This document shows positions 1 through 8,573 of a stretch of DNA of 56,373 bases, piece after piece. The notes below the pieces were generated by a model. That model had not been told where the DNA came from. It was given only the letters and a program-made list of their open reading frames with translations, and did not search any database. Where the stretch lies: assembly GCA_944375745.1 (NCBI GenBank), contig CALWAV010000145.1, positions 1 to 56,373 on the forward strand, written 5' to 3'. The DNA comes from an uncultured Merdimonas sp. (GTDB taxonomy: Bacteria; Bacillota; Clostridia; Lachnospirales; Lachnospiraceae). How positions within the stretch are numbered: position 1 is the first letter of the stretch; each line of letters opens with the position of its first letter. Position numbers and translations under genes: made by a program.

Positions 1-308
1 ACGCCCGGCACAAAAAGCTCCCAGATTCCCAGAGGCTCCAGCCGCTTCATTTTATGGCTTTCCTCATCCCATCCATTAAAATCCCCGATCACATGAACCT
101 CCAGCGCATGGGGCGCCCAGACCGCGAAATAGACTCCCTGCTTTCCTCTGCAGACGGTCTGATGAGCTCCCAGCTTCCGGAAAATATCATAATGATTTCC
201 CTGGCCGAAGAGGTATTGATCCAGATCGGTCACAAAGCAGGCAGGAGCTCCCCGCCTGCCCCCTGCTTTCTTTCCGTCTCCCGCGCTTTTCGTTTTCTTC
301 TTTTCCAT
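1..308 (-). CDS. glgB: 1,4-alpha-glucan branching enzyme GlgB, N-terminal part (cut by window edge)
   Basis: Only about the first 102 codons lie in the window; the gene runs off its left edge. After a short Lys/Gly-rich leader the protein reads YLFGQGNHYDIFRKLGAH, then GVYFAVWAPHALEVHVIGDFNGWD, the typical start of a branching enzyme: the N-terminal carbohydrate-binding module (CBM48) that precedes the GH13 catalytic barrel. The family forms alpha-1,6 branches in glycogen. The ATG at 308 follows GGTGAG and lies only 5 bases after the stop of the upstream GH13 gene, so the two are almost certainly cotranscribed. The catalytic domain is not visible, so activity cannot be judged. Confidence 0.88.
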   Translation of the reverse strand, partial: MEKKKTKSAGDGKKAGGRRGAPACFVTDLDQYLFGQGNHYDIFRKLGAHQTVCRGKQGVYFAVWAPHALEVHVIGDFNGWDEESHKMKRLEPLGIWELFVPG

Positions 309-313
309 AACTC

Positions 314-1672
314 TCACCCCTGTTTTACTGTAAATACCGCGCTTCCGTAAGCGGGCATCTCCCATATGATTTTTCCGTTTTCCACGGCTTTTTTCTCACC
401 TGTCAGGCCCTCCTCGGCCTCGTTCCCCGGAACCGGGCAGGGAATCTCAAAATGAGCTTCCGCGCTGTCGTTGTTCACAGCCACGACCACCGCTTCTCCG
501 TCCAGGATTCTGGCAAAGGCATACTGGCGGTTCGTCAGCAGCAGCTCCCGGTAGACGCCGTCCGCCAGCGCCTTCTCCCGGGCGTGAATCTGTCCCAGCT
601 TCCGAATCAGTTCCGGAAGCTCCGGAACCGGCGGATTTTTCTCCAGCTCTGCCAGATCCAGGCAGGGACGCAGAGCGTCATCGCTGGCTCCCTCTTTCCG
701 TCCTTCCACGCCCCATTCACTTCCGTAATATACAGAAGGAATACCGGGAAGCGTGTACAGCAGCGTGTAGACAGACCGGAGAAATCCTTTTTCATTCAGC
801 TTGCAGGCAATCCGGTCCACATCATGATTGTCCACAAAGGAGTAAAGGCGGCAGCCTCTGTAAATTCCTCCATTGGCGTCAAACTGGCGGCGGATGGTAT
901 GGGCAATTTCAAAATAGTTGTGGTCATTGTGGCCGGAATAAAGCCCTTTCCACAGTTCATAATTTGTGACGGAATGAAGCATCTCATCATTCACCCAGCG
1001 GGCATAGTCTCCATGGATCACCTCGCCCATCAGCCAGAAATCTTCTTTCTTTTCCGCTGTGGCCCTGCGCAGTTCCTTCATAAAGTCAAAGTGCAGACAG
1101 TCCGCGCAGTCCAGACGGATTCCGTCAATGTTAAACTCATCAATCCAGAACCGCACCACATCCAGCAGATAACTCCTTACCTCCGGATTCTGCAGATTCA
1201 GATTTGCCAGCTCATAGCAGTTATGCCAGGCTCTGTACCAGAACCCGTCGTTATAGGGGCTGTTTCCCTGAAAATTCACATCCTGGTACCAGTAACGGTA
1301 CGGAGAATTCTCCCGGTTTTTCTGAATGTCCTGAAAGGCGAAAAACTCACGACCCGTGTGATTGAACACGCCGTCCACCACGACCCGTATTCCGCTTTCA
1401 TGGCACCGGTCCACAAAATGCCGGAAGTCTTCATTGCTGCCCAGACGGCTGTCCACCTTTTTATAATCCTTTGTATCGTATCCATGGCTGGTGGATTCAA
1501 AAAGCGGTCCGATATAAACCGCGGTAAACCCGGACTCCTTCATATGATCGATCCATGGATCCAGGTTGTTAAGCCTGTGCACCTCCTCTTCTCCCTGCCG
1601 GTTCTTCGGCGCTCCCAAAAGCCCCAGCGGGTAAATATGATAGAAAATGGCTTCTTCATACCATTTTGACAT
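314..1672 (-). CDS. GH13 alpha-amylase-family glycosidase, cyclomaltodextrinase-like
   Basis: A 452-residue single-barrel GH13 enzyme that should hydrolyse alpha-1,4 glucosidic bonds in maltodextrins in the cytoplasm (no signal peptide). The conserved blocks are present: region I DGVFNH (100-105), region II GIRLDCAD with nucleophile Asp188, region III GEVIHG with acid/base Glu217, and region IV FVDNHD with His283-Asp284. It lacks the long N-terminal module of neopullulanases, which puts it with compact intracellular glycosidases. The start has a strong GGAGGAGG Shine-Dalgarno. It lies between a TetR regulator and glgB on the same strand, suggesting a small alpha-glucan operon. Exact substrate is not decided by sequence. 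Confidence 0.88.
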   Translation of the reverse strand: MSKWYEEAIFYHIYPLGLLGAPKNRQGEEEVHRLNNLDPWIDHMKESGFTAVYIGPLFESTSHGYDTKDYKKVDSRLGSNEDFRHFVDRCHESGIRVVVDGVFNHTGREFFAFQDIQKNRENSPYRYWYQDVNFQGNSPYNDGFWYRAWHNCYELANLNLQNPEVRSYLLDVVRFWIDEFNIDGIRLDCADCLHFDFMKELRRATAEKKEDFWLMGEVIHGDYARWVNDEMLHSVTNYELWKGLYSGHNDHNYFEIAHTIRRQFDANGGIYRGCRLYSFVDNHDVDRIACKLNEKGFLRSVYTLLYTLPGIPSVYYGSEWGVEGRKEGASDDALRPCLDLAELEKNPPVPELPELIRKLGQIHAREKALADGVYRELLLTNRQYAFARILDGEAVVVAVNNDSAEAHFEIPCPVPGNEAEEGLTGEKKAVENGKIIWEMPAYGSAVFTVKQG

Positions 1673-1738
1673 AAATCTTTCCTCCTCCGATTTCTTTTCA
1701 CACAGCCGGCCTTCCGCCGGAAAATTCCCTCTGAACTT

Positions 1739-2323
1739 TTAAGAATAAATGCCGTGCATAAACTGATGCACCAGGGCCTCAATCTCCTGCTCGGAAATGT
1801 CAAGCCCTTTTATTTCTTCTGTTTCATGCTTCATGATCAGATACAGAATCACCAGGCCGATAAAACCCAGGGAAAACTGCAGCTGTCTCCCATGCATATT
1901 TCCCAGGTCATCCGCGGCCGCGTTAAAAACTCCCTCGATCTCCTTCTGCAGCCGGAACACCAGAGGCCGTACAGCCTGATAGACCTCGCTTTCCCTTGCG
2001 GAGTAATATTGAGCCACAAACAAAATAGAAAATTTCGGCTCTTTCCTGGCAAAATCCGCCACTACCCGGGCCGCCGCGCACAGGGTCTCCTTCAGATCTC
2101 CGCGGTAGACGCAGGCCCGATGGAGTTCTTCCAGAAACGGTTCTCCCCGGCTTGTCAGGAGTTCTTCCAGAAGGCCGTATTTACTTTTGAAATAGTAATA
2201 AAGTGTGGGCTTGGTGACTCCGGATTTCTCCGCAATCTCCTGAACGCCCACCGCGTCATAGCCTCTGGCATAAAAAAGCTCCAGTGCCGTCTCAAGAATC
2301 CGTTCTCTGTTGTCCACAGGCAT
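1739..2323 (-). CDS. TetR/AcrR family transcriptional regulator
   Basis: A 194-residue regulator. The N-terminal helix-turn-helix reads ILETALELFYARGYDAVG, then VQEIAEKSGVTKPTLYYYFKSK (about residues 9-46), a textbook TetR DNA-binding domain. The C-terminal ligand-binding half is divergent, as usual, and does not reveal the effector. The gene is first in a minus-strand run ahead of the GH13 glycosidase and glgB (66 bases to the next start). A perfect 16-base palindrome sits inside its own promoter, so autorepression is expected. Whether it senses a sugar or a toxic compound is unknown. Confidence 0.9.
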   Translation of the reverse strand: MPVDNRERILETALELFYARGYDAVGVQEIAEKSGVTKPTLYYYFKSKYGLLEELLTSRGEPFLEELHRACVYRGDLKETLCAAARVVADFARKEPKFSILFVAQYYSARESEVYQAVRPLVFRLQKEIEGVFNAAADDLGNMHGRQLQFSLGFIGLVILYLIMKHETEEIKGLDISEQEIEALVHQFMHGIYS

Positions 2324-2373
2324 CCTTCTTTCTGTCTTGTGCCGTATTTTCCGCTGTGTTTTATTCTGCTTTC

Positions 2374-2402
2374 ATTGTATACCGAACGGTATAAACTGTC
2401 AA
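2374..2402 (-). promoter_or_regulatory. sigma-A promoter of the tetR-GH13-glgB run, overlapping a TetR operator
   Basis: On the minus strand TTGACA (2402-2397) and TACAAT (2379-2374) are 17 bases apart. The spacer holds the perfect palindrome TATACCGAACGGTATA (2378-2393), two 7-base arms around AA, a form typical of TetR-family operators. Binding would cover the spacer and the edge of the -10 box, fitting autorepression by the adjacent regulator. Confidence 0.78.
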
Positions 2403-2445
2403 GGCTTCTATTAGAAATGTACCCTAAGTTGACAAGGGTATTTGT

Positions 2446-2474
2446 TTGACATTTAAAAATACTGCCCCTATAAT
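2446..2474 (+). promoter_or_regulatory. consensus sigma-A promoter of the PfkB kinase gene
   Basis: TTGACA (2446-2451) and TATAAT (2469-2474) with exactly 17 bases between, a perfect match to the housekeeping consensus, 55 bases ahead of the kinase start. The TetR operator lies more than 50 bases upstream, so control of this promoter by TetR is possible but not required. Confidence 0.85.
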
Positions 2475-2529
2475 GTATCTATATTCAAAATAATTGTTCG
2501 GAAAACTACTAAAATGAAAGGATTTTCTC

Positions 2530-3462
2530 ATGATTTTATCAGTGACCTTAAACCCCTGCATTGACAAAACCATCTACCTGGACAGGCTGGAGGTGGGCGC
2601 CTATAACCGGGTCAAAAATTCCCGGAGCGACCTGTCCGGAAAAGGCCTGAACGTGAGCACCGTCCTCCATCATCTGGGAGAGGACACTCTCTGCATGGGA
2701 CTCAATTTCCGCAACAACGGCAACCTTCTGGAGCAGACCCTGAACAGGCGGGGACTTAAAAATCATTTTGTCTACGCGGACGGCTCCATCCGCACCAATA
2801 TCAAGCTGTTTGATCAGTCCACCCATGTCATGACTGAAATCAATGAGGCTGGCCCCCATGTCTCCTCTGCAGCCATCGACAAGCTGATCGATGAGATTGA
2901 CGCCCGCCTGGAGCATACGCACATTCTTGTGCTGAGCGGAAGCGTGCCGCCCGGAGTGCCCGCCGATATCTATCAGCGGCTCATCCGCATGGCGCACAAA
3001 AAAGAGGTAAAAACCGTACTGGATACCGCAGGAGAACCTTTTCGTCTGGGACTGCAGGAAAAGCCTTTTCTGATCAAGCCCAACAGTCTGGAATTTGAGC
3101 AGGCATTTAAGGAGGAGCTGAAGGCCGGAAAAGGCCCTCTGGAAATTGCCCGCCAGGTGGTGGACAGCGGCATTCCCTATCTCTGCATTTCCATGGGCGC
3201 CGACGGAGCTCTGCTTCTGGACAGTGAACACGCCTACCGGGCGAAGGCGCTCCCTGTGGAAGCCAAAGGGCTGACTGGAGCCGGAGATTCCATGGTGGCC
3301 GGCATGTGCCGGGCCCTCCGGAAGCATCTGGGCTCCGAGGATATGCTCCGATACGCCATGGCCGCCGCTGCCGGATCTGTCCGCCAGGAAGGCACCCTGC
3401 TGGCGGGAGACGCAGATGTGGAAGAGCTTCTGCCCCAGGTGGAAATCGAAGTGATCGCATAA
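2530..3462 (+). CDS. fruK: 1-phosphofructokinase-type sugar-phosphate kinase (PfkB/ribokinase family)
   Basis: A 310-residue cytoplasmic kinase of normal length for the FruK/LacC group. It begins MILSVTLNPCIDKTIYLD, carries the substrate-binding GKGLNVSTVLHHLG block (about 38-50), and ends with the PfkB signature GLTGAGDSMVAG at 247, in which Asp253 is the expected catalytic base. The family phosphorylates fructose-1-phosphate or tagatose-6-phosphate with ATP. No fructose PTS gene or FruR lies beside it, so the substrate remains open. It has its own near-perfect promoter and an AAAGGA ribosome-binding site, and is followed after 88 bases by a small secreted-protein gene. Confidence 0.82.
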   Translation: MILSVTLNPCIDKTIYLDRLEVGAYNRVKNSRSDLSGKGLNVSTVLHHLGEDTLCMGLNFRNNGNLLEQTLNRRGLKNHFVYADGSIRTNIKLFDQSTHVMTEINEAGPHVSSAAIDKLIDEIDARLEHTHILVLSGSVPPGVPADIYQRLIRMAHKKEVKTVLDTAGEPFRLGLQEKPFLIKPNSLEFEQAFKEELKAGKGPLEIARQVVDSGIPYLCISMGADGALLLDSEHAYRAKALPVEAKGLTGAGDSMVAGMCRALRKHLGSEDMLRYAMAAAAGSVRQEGTLLAGDADVEELLPQVEIEVIA

Positions 3463-3550
3463 TTTTTTTCTATATTATGAATGGATTTCTTCTCTCCAAT
3501 CGTATTGTAAGTGAAACCGGAAATGGTTATCACAGAATGGAGGGAAAAAT

Positions 3551-3907
3551 ATGAAGAAAATATTGGCAGGTGTCCTGACAGCCGCGGCGGTTCTTTCCAT
3601 AGGAGGCGTCGGCGTCTTTGCGGCCGGTCCCGGTCTCAGGGCACATCATCCGGAAGCTTCCGTAACCGCAGAGTGCGGACATTCCGGCTGCGGAGCTGTG
3701 TGCAGATACGCGGACGGGGACAAGGTCTGCACATATGCGGATGAGGACGGCGTCTGCGGATATGTGGATGAAGACGGCGATGGTGTCTGCGATTACCACA
3801 ATGACAGCTGCGGTACAGACGGATATACCCATCATGCCGGAGAGCATCACGGATACAGTTTCCACGGAGGACATATTTCAGACCGTTTTTCTGAAATATG
3901 TCCTTAG
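3551..3907 (+). CDS. small secreted Cys/His-rich protein with DxDGxC repeats, 3' end probably disrupted
   Basis: A 118-residue product with a clear Sec signal peptide (MKKILAGVLTAAAVLSIGG, cleavage near AAG at about 26). The mature part has units such as YADGDKVC, YADEDGVC and YVDEDGDGVC, which resemble calcium-binding DxDxDG loops paired with cysteines, then a His-rich stretch (THHAGEHHGYSFHGGH). A GGAGGG site precedes the ATG. From about 3862 the DNA reads in another frame as an ECF sigma factor, so the last 15 or so residues (SDRFSEICP) are probably not the original C-terminus. Such proteins often accompany ECF sigma loci in Lachnospiraceae; a metal-related role is inference only. Confidence 0.6.
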   Translation: MKKILAGVLTAAAVLSIGGVGVFAAGPGLRAHHPEASVTAECGHSGCGAVCRYADGDKVCTYADEDGVCGYVDEDGDGVCDYHNDSCGTDGYTHHAGEHHGYSFHGGHISDRFSEICP

Positions 3908-4571
3908 TTCTATTGTCTTTGAAAATGAAGAACACGAAAAAGCCTGGTTCATCCGGGTTACCATCAACGCCTGCAGGGATCTGCTGAAAAGCTTCTTCCG
4001 AAACCGTACAGTGTCTCTGGATCAGGTGCTGGAACAGCCCGCCCCGCTGCCCTCCGGACACCGGGAGGTGCTGGAAGCGGTTCTGTCGCTTCCCGAAAAA
4101 TATAAGGATGTGATTTACCTGCACTACTACGAAGGCTATACTGCTCCCCAGATCAGCCGGATTCTGAAGAAAAACGTAAACACAGTCTATACGCTCCTGA
4201 CCCGCGCCAAGCCACTGCTGTGCGAAAAGCTGGCAGATTCACTGGATCTGAAATATCTGGATTATGTGGAAGCGCTTAATCAGATTCTGGAAGACGAGGA
4301 TATCGTCAGACTTCTGTCTGAGAATAGAATCATGACGATCTCCGTGACGGGAGACGATGAGGACCAGTGCACCAGAGTTCTCTCCAATGTACAGTCCTGC
4401 ACAGAGAATCGTGGGGATATTCACTGCTATTCCGAGAACGGGCATGGCGGCCGGCACCGCTATGAAGCTGAATCTGACTATGAGCCCGGCCAGCCCACAA
4501 ATACCGATGCCTCTTCAGGCCATCATAGAGAAGGGCATGGCCGCCACGGACATACACAGGGGCATGAATAA
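3867..4571 (+). pseudogene. fused remnant: ECF sigma factor lacking region 2 start, joined to anti-sigma-like domain
   Basis: From 3867 the frame reads EDIFQTVFLKYV, FENEEHEKAWFIRVTINACRD and LPEKYKDVIYLHYYEGYT followed by ISRILKKNVNTVYTLLTRAK: sigma region 2.3 onwards and a complete region 4 of an ECF sigma factor. The first 50 or so residues (regions 2.1-2.2) are missing; upstream the frame only crosses the secreted-protein gene and has no ribosome-binding site. At about 4235 it passes without a stop into LDLKYLDYVEALNQILEDED and ENRIMTISVTGDDEDQC, which resembles the extracellular part of RsgI-like anti-sigma proteins, and ends in a His/Gly-rich tail. The anti-sigma N-terminus and membrane segment are absent. 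The anti-sigma assignment is from memory of the family and is moderate. Confidence 0.6.
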
Positions 4572-4608
4572 AACGATGCCGGAAAGCCTGGACTGCGCGC
4601 AAGAGGAA

Positions 4609-4633
4609 CTGTCTCAGACCTGTTCTGAGACAG
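4609..4633. repeat. perfect 10-bp inverted repeat between convergent genes
   Basis: CTGTCTCAGA (4609-4618) and TCTGAGACAG (4624-4633) form a 10-bp stem with a 5-base loop at the convergent ends of the sigma remnant and the MATE gene, whose stop codon lies inside it. No T-run follows on either strand, so termination is uncertain. Confidence 0.5.
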
Positions 4634-5984
4634 CCTTCTGGCGCGCCGCCAGAATTTTCGGAAAGAAATACAAAAATAATACACTTGTCATGGCGGCGGC
4701 TGCCACATCAGCCGCCGGCTCCGCATAGAACGCTGCCTGGGCCGACAGGAGCGCCGGCAGAAGCAGAAGAGCTCCCAGATAGATGCATTTGCGGAATACG
4801 GAGCAGAACAGCGCCAGCTTCACCTGTCCCAGCGCCGTGGTCTCATCCACCAGCGGATACTGTACCGCAAGCGGTATAATCATTGCCGTAAAGATTTTTA
4901 TGTATCTCACAGACCGGGCCATAATCTCCGGCTCCTTTGTAAACAGCCGCACATACAGCGGTGACACCGTATAGGTCACGAGCATCATAAACGCGCAGAA
5001 GCCCACGCACAGCAGCACGATGCACCGGAGAGCCTTTTTGATCCGGTCCCCGTCGCCCATCCCGTAATTGAAGCTGATCACAGGCTGGCTTCCCAGAGTG
5101 ATGCCTCCCATGGGCATGGTGATGAGCAGAAGATAACTCTGTACAATAGTGGCGCAGGTCACAAGGGTATCTCCCTCTCCCGGTCCGCCGTACCGCTGCA
5201 GCACCGTGTTCAGGACAATCAGAAGAATACTGTCGCTGGCGATAATCAGGAACGGCGAAAGACCGAATGCCGCAATTCTCTTTACCGCTTTCCACTGAAA
5301 GCCTCCCCATCCCAGCCGGACCGGCATCCTTTTGCTGCAAAGAGCCAAAAGCACAAACGCGCAGGAGGCGATCTGAGAGATCACCGTGGCGATGGCCGCC
5401 CCTGCCACTCCCATATGGAATATAAAAATGAAAACGGGATCCAGCACAATATTCAGCACAGCTCCCAGCATGACTGTCGCCATCCCCAGTCCCGAAAATC
5501 CCTGGGCAATCAGAAAGCTGTTCATGCCGCCGGCCATCAGAGCGAAGAAGGTTCCCGCCGTGTAGATGGTCATATAGGTATCCGCGTATCCGAAGGTAGC
5601 CTCGCTTGCGCCGAACCACATAAGAAAATGCTCCCTGGAAAACAGAAACACCGCTGTGAGGATCACAGACAGCACAAGAAGCATCAGAAAACCATTGTTT
5701 AAAATTTTTCTGGCCTCTCTGGTGTTTCCCTCACCCATGCGCATGGCCATAATCGGAGAGCCTCCCATTCCCACCAGAGAGCCAAAGGAAGACAGAAGCG
5801 TCACAATGGGCCCGCAGACACCCACGCCTGCCAGAGCCAGATCGCCGACTCCGGCGCCTATGTAGATACGGTCCACAATGGAATAGAGAACGTTTACCAG
5901 CTGCGCCAGCATCGTGGGAACCGCAAGCCTCAGCACCAGCGGCAGTACCGGATCATGGCCCAGATCATTTGTATGTTTCATCAT
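4614..5984 (-). CDS. MATE family efflux transporter
   Basis: A 456-residue, 12-helix membrane protein. It opens with NDLGHDPVLPLVLRLAVPTMLAQLVNVLYSIVDRIYIG, the hallmark of clostridial MATE exporters, followed by GVCGPI and the usual GGSPIMAMRMGEG loop near the second helix; the second bundle repeats the pattern. MATE proteins export cationic drugs or metabolites using sodium or proton gradients. The ATG pair at 5984 has no visible Shine-Dalgarno because a strong palindrome lies directly upstream. It is on the same strand as the TPR/P-loop gene and 51 bases downstream of it. Substrate unknown. Confidence 0.92.
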   Translation of the reverse strand: MMKHTNDLGHDPVLPLVLRLAVPTMLAQLVNVLYSIVDRIYIGAGVGDLALAGVGVCGPIVTLLSSFGSLVGMGGSPIMAMRMGEGNTREARKILNNGFLMLLVLSVILTAVFLFSREHFLMWFGASEATFGYADTYMTIYTAGTFFALMAGGMNSFLIAQGFSGLGMATVMLGAVLNIVLDPVFIFIFHMGVAGAAIATVISQIASCAFVLLALCSKRMPVRLGWGGFQWKAVKRIAAFGLSPFLIIASDSILLIVLNTVLQRYGGPGEGDTLVTCATIVQSYLLLITMPMGGITLGSQPVISFNYGMGDGDRIKKALRCIVLLCVGFCAFMMLVTYTVSPLYVRLFTKEPEIMARSVRYIKIFTAMIIPLAVQYPLVDETTALGQVKLALFCSVFRKCIYLGALLLLPALLSAQAAFYAEPAADVAAAAMTSVLFLYFFPKILAARQKAVSEQV

Positions 5985-5990
5985 AAGTTT

Positions 5991-6012
5991 GGCTGCTCCC
6001 GCGGGAGCAGCC
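5991..6012. terminator. 22-base perfect palindrome between the TPR/P-loop gene and the MATE gene
   Basis: GGCTGCTCCCG followed directly by its reverse complement CGGGAGCAGCC. A T-run follows only on the plus strand, whereas the neighbouring genes are on the minus strand. It sits six bases upstream of the MATE ATG, so it could end upstream transcription or mask MATE translation initiation. Confidence 0.5.
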
Positions 6013-6035
6013 TTTTCCTGCCTTTCTATACTGTT

Positions 6036-8573
6036 CTATTTTTCAAAATCCTTTTCCAGAAGAATCAGCCGGCCTGTTTCATCCATACGGCTCTTCTTCG
6101 TCCTGCCGAACAGGCCCTTTTTGCCCCGTCTCTCAATGGCCTCATCCACCATCTCCTTGACCTCAGACACATTAACCAAATGATCGCTGGTCTGGCTGTT
6201 TCCAATCCGGTTGTACAGGGCCAGCACTGCCATCTCATCCAGCACACAGCCCTTCTCCTGGGCATAGGACTCTCCGAAGGCCACAAGCTCTTTGTTGGTA
6301 AATACCGGGATGTCGATCGTGCGGGTAAACTTGGCTCCCAGACTCTCACAGCGGACGAAAAGCTTCTGAATCTCTTCCTTCTCATCTTCCAGAATCACCA
6401 GAAGACCGCCCGTCTTTCGAGTCATGGCATGAGAGAGCTGCACAGCTGTCTCTGTCTTCAGATTTCCTGCCTTTTCTATCAGAAGGGCTCCGCCTCCCAG
6501 CTTCCCGATCACATCCGACACATGCTTTCCATTCAAGCTGTCCGCGGAAAGCTTTGCCATCTTCGCTCCTTTGACCCGTCTCTGTTTCTGAAGAGCTTTT
6601 ACAATGTCAGCTGCAAGCGTAGACTTTCCGTTTCCGCGTTTTCCTGTAATCACGATATTGCCCACCAGAGAATCTTCCCGGCGGTCCTTCCGCATTCTGT
6701 CTTCCTCCAGAAGCTCTGCCAGCTGCCTGTTCATGCCGCGCACAGAGGTGAAGTAGGCAAACAGCTTTTTCTGCTCCTCTGAGAGCTGTCCGGGCGGAAG
6801 GGTGGAAATGGTCTCCTCCAGCGTCTTCTCCAGATTCTCCAGCATCGGCGAGGGGGCCTGTGCCTCCCGGCCTGCTGTCTGCTTTTCCGCCGGCTCCGCC
6901 CCTTTCGAAGCGGCTTCCGCCTGCATGTTCTTTTTCCGGGTTTCTCCAGGAGCAGAGGCCTGTCCGGCCCCAGCCTCCAGGGCTCCGCTCTCCTTCGAAG
7001 CCGTTTTCTTCTGGGATGTTTCTTCCAGACGATCTTCTTCCAGAGACTTTTCTTCCAGAATGTCCAGAATTTCTCCCGGGCCCCGGGTCTCCTCCAGTAT
7101 ATCCAGAATCTCCCCCGGCTCCTTAGCCGCAGAAGACATGGCGGCTGTCTTATCCGCTCCGTCTGCCCTGTCCGCGCTTTCTGCCCTATCTGCGCTGTCT
7201 GTCTTCTGCTCCGCCTTCTTCCCTGTATCCAGAGGCTCCAGCTCCACATGAACCTTCACCGGAATCCGTCCTTCGATTTCCTCAATCAGGCGCTGAATCT
7301 CCTCCGGGACTGTGGTCTTGACCTCCACATTCAGATCAGGCAGCTGGCCGGTGGCGCGGAGATGCTCCCGTTCCTTCCGGCGTTCCTCATCTCTCTTTTT
7401 AGCCTCCTCAATGGCGGCCTCTGTCTGCTTCTTCTTTTTCTCCCAGTCATTCAGGATATCTTCTATGCTGAGCTGGCCGGTAATCTGCCGGTCCAGCACG
7501 TTTTCTTCCATGTCAAAGGTCAGCTGGCCGCTCTCGTTCTGTCCCAGGAATCTGGGAATCTGTCCCGTGTCCTGCGAGGCTTCCGGCCAGGATGCAGAGG
7601 AATCTTCTGAAGAGCTTCTGCCAGTCTCCTGTCCCCCCTGAGGCTGAGTCCTGCCGGTATCCGGCACAGGCTCCCCGGCAGTCTCTTTCCTGGCTGAAAC
7701 TGCCTCTGCAGTCTCAGATTCTGCCGCCTCCCCGGCAGCAGCAGCCTTTACAGGCGCCGGACTCTCCGCAGCAGTGTTGGTCTCTGGTGCCTCAGGGCTT
7801 TCTTCCGTGGAAGTTCCTTCCTGCTCCTGCTCTTTCTCTTTTTCCGACTTTTCTTTCTGAATCAGATCCTGCAGTCCCTCCGCAAGAGCCGCCTGCAGAT
7901 TCGTAGTATTAAACTGATCCATATTCACCGGGCGGACCTTGATTTCATCTGCCTGGGGCACCTTGACCATCTGGCGGTATTTCTCCTCCTGGGAAGCCGT
8001 CAGCGGCTGAATCCTCATCTTCAGCTCCATGGCCTTGATCACATATTCGCCCTCACTGAACCAGAGAATCAGATCGTCGCACTCCTCCACACATTTGGAA
8101 AGCATGCCTGCCCTGTAATACAGCTCCGCCAGCTCATAGGCCCACTGCTCCTGGTACTCGCGACTCTTGTACTCCTCCAGAATCGCGATCTGATCCTCGA
8201 TGGGAGCTTCCCGTCCTTTATAAATCTCATATTTCAGCACATACCGTCCCAGATCATGGGGCGCCAGCCGCACAAACTCCTTGTACAGCTCCACCGCGTC
8301 ATCAAAATCTTTCATCTTGACCGCTGTCTCCGTCATCTTATAGACAATCATCCGTCCGATAGGAGCGCAGTCATAGGCAATATTCAGAATCTCATAGCAG
8401 TCCTCATAACGCTCTGTCTTCTCATACGCCTCGGCCACCTCTAGAAGCAGTCCCACATTCCGGACCTTCCGCCAGTCAATGGAATCCGCAATCTTTGCCG
8501 CAGTCTCATAATCTCCCTTTTTCAGCAGCTTCTCCAGCTGCTCTGTCTTTATCTGAAATTCATATTTATCCAA
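6036..8573 (-). CDS. large TPR-domain protein with disordered middle and C-terminal P-loop domain, function unknown
   Basis: About 845 residues. The TTG at 8573 is preferred as start because GAGGTGG lies just upstream and the next codons read DKYEFQIKTEQ; an in-frame ATG at 8600 has no such site. Residues 1-200 are TPR-like helical repeats (KKGDYETAAKIADSIDW and YEDCYEILNIAYD). The middle 400 residues are Glu/Ala/Ser/Thr-rich and probably disordered. The C-terminal 200 residues form a P-loop domain with Walker A GKRGNGKST; the Walker B position reads ALLIEKAG, lacking the usual DE pair. It could be an assembly or scaffold ATPase; no function can be named. Confidence 0.75.
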   Translation of the reverse strand: MDKYEFQIKTEQLEKLLKKGDYETAAKIADSIDWRKVRNVGLLLEVAEAYEKTERYEDCYEILNIAYDCAPIGRMIVYKMTETAVKMKDFDDAVELYKEFVRLAPHDLGRYVLKYEIYKGREAPIEDQIAILEEYKSREYQEQWAYELAELYYRAGMLSKCVEECDDLILWFSEGEYVIKAMELKMRIQPLTASQEEKYRQMVKVPQADEIKVRPVNMDQFNTTNLQAALAEGLQDLIQKEKSEKEKEQEQEGTSTEESPEAPETNTAAESPAPVKAAAAGEAAESETAEAVSARKETAGEPVPDTGRTQPQGGQETGRSSSEDSSASWPEASQDTGQIPRFLGQNESGQLTFDMEENVLDRQITGQLSIEDILNDWEKKKKQTEAAIEEAKKRDEERRKEREHLRATGQLPDLNVEVKTTVPEEIQRLIEEIEGRIPVKVHVELEPLDTGKKAEQKTDSADRAESADRADGADKTAAMSSAAKEPGEILDILEETRGPGEILDILEEKSLEEDRLEETSQKKTASKESGALEAGAGQASAPGETRKKNMQAEAASKGAEPAEKQTAGREAQAPSPMLENLEKTLEETISTLPPGQLSEEQKKLFAYFTSVRGMNRQLAELLEEDRMRKDRREDSLVGNIVITGKRGNGKSTLAADIVKALQKQRRVKGAKMAKLSADSLNGKHVSDVIGKLGGGALLIEKAGNLKTETAVQLSHAMTRKTGGLLVILEDEKEEIQKLFVRCESLGAKFTRTIDIPVFTNKELVAFGESYAQEKGCVLDEMAVLALYNRIGNSQTSDHLVNVSEVKEMVDEAIERRGKKGLFGRTKKSRMDETGRLILLEKDFEK

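Noticed and set aside
452-1669. A 405-codon plus-strand frame opposite the GH13 gene
   Set aside because: Antisense shadow: the minus strand encodes all four GH13 regions in order; the plus-strand translation shows no domain.
4609-4633. Intrinsic terminator at the end of the MATE gene
   Set aside because: The stem is perfect, but there is no T-run on either strand, so it is kept only as an inverted repeat.
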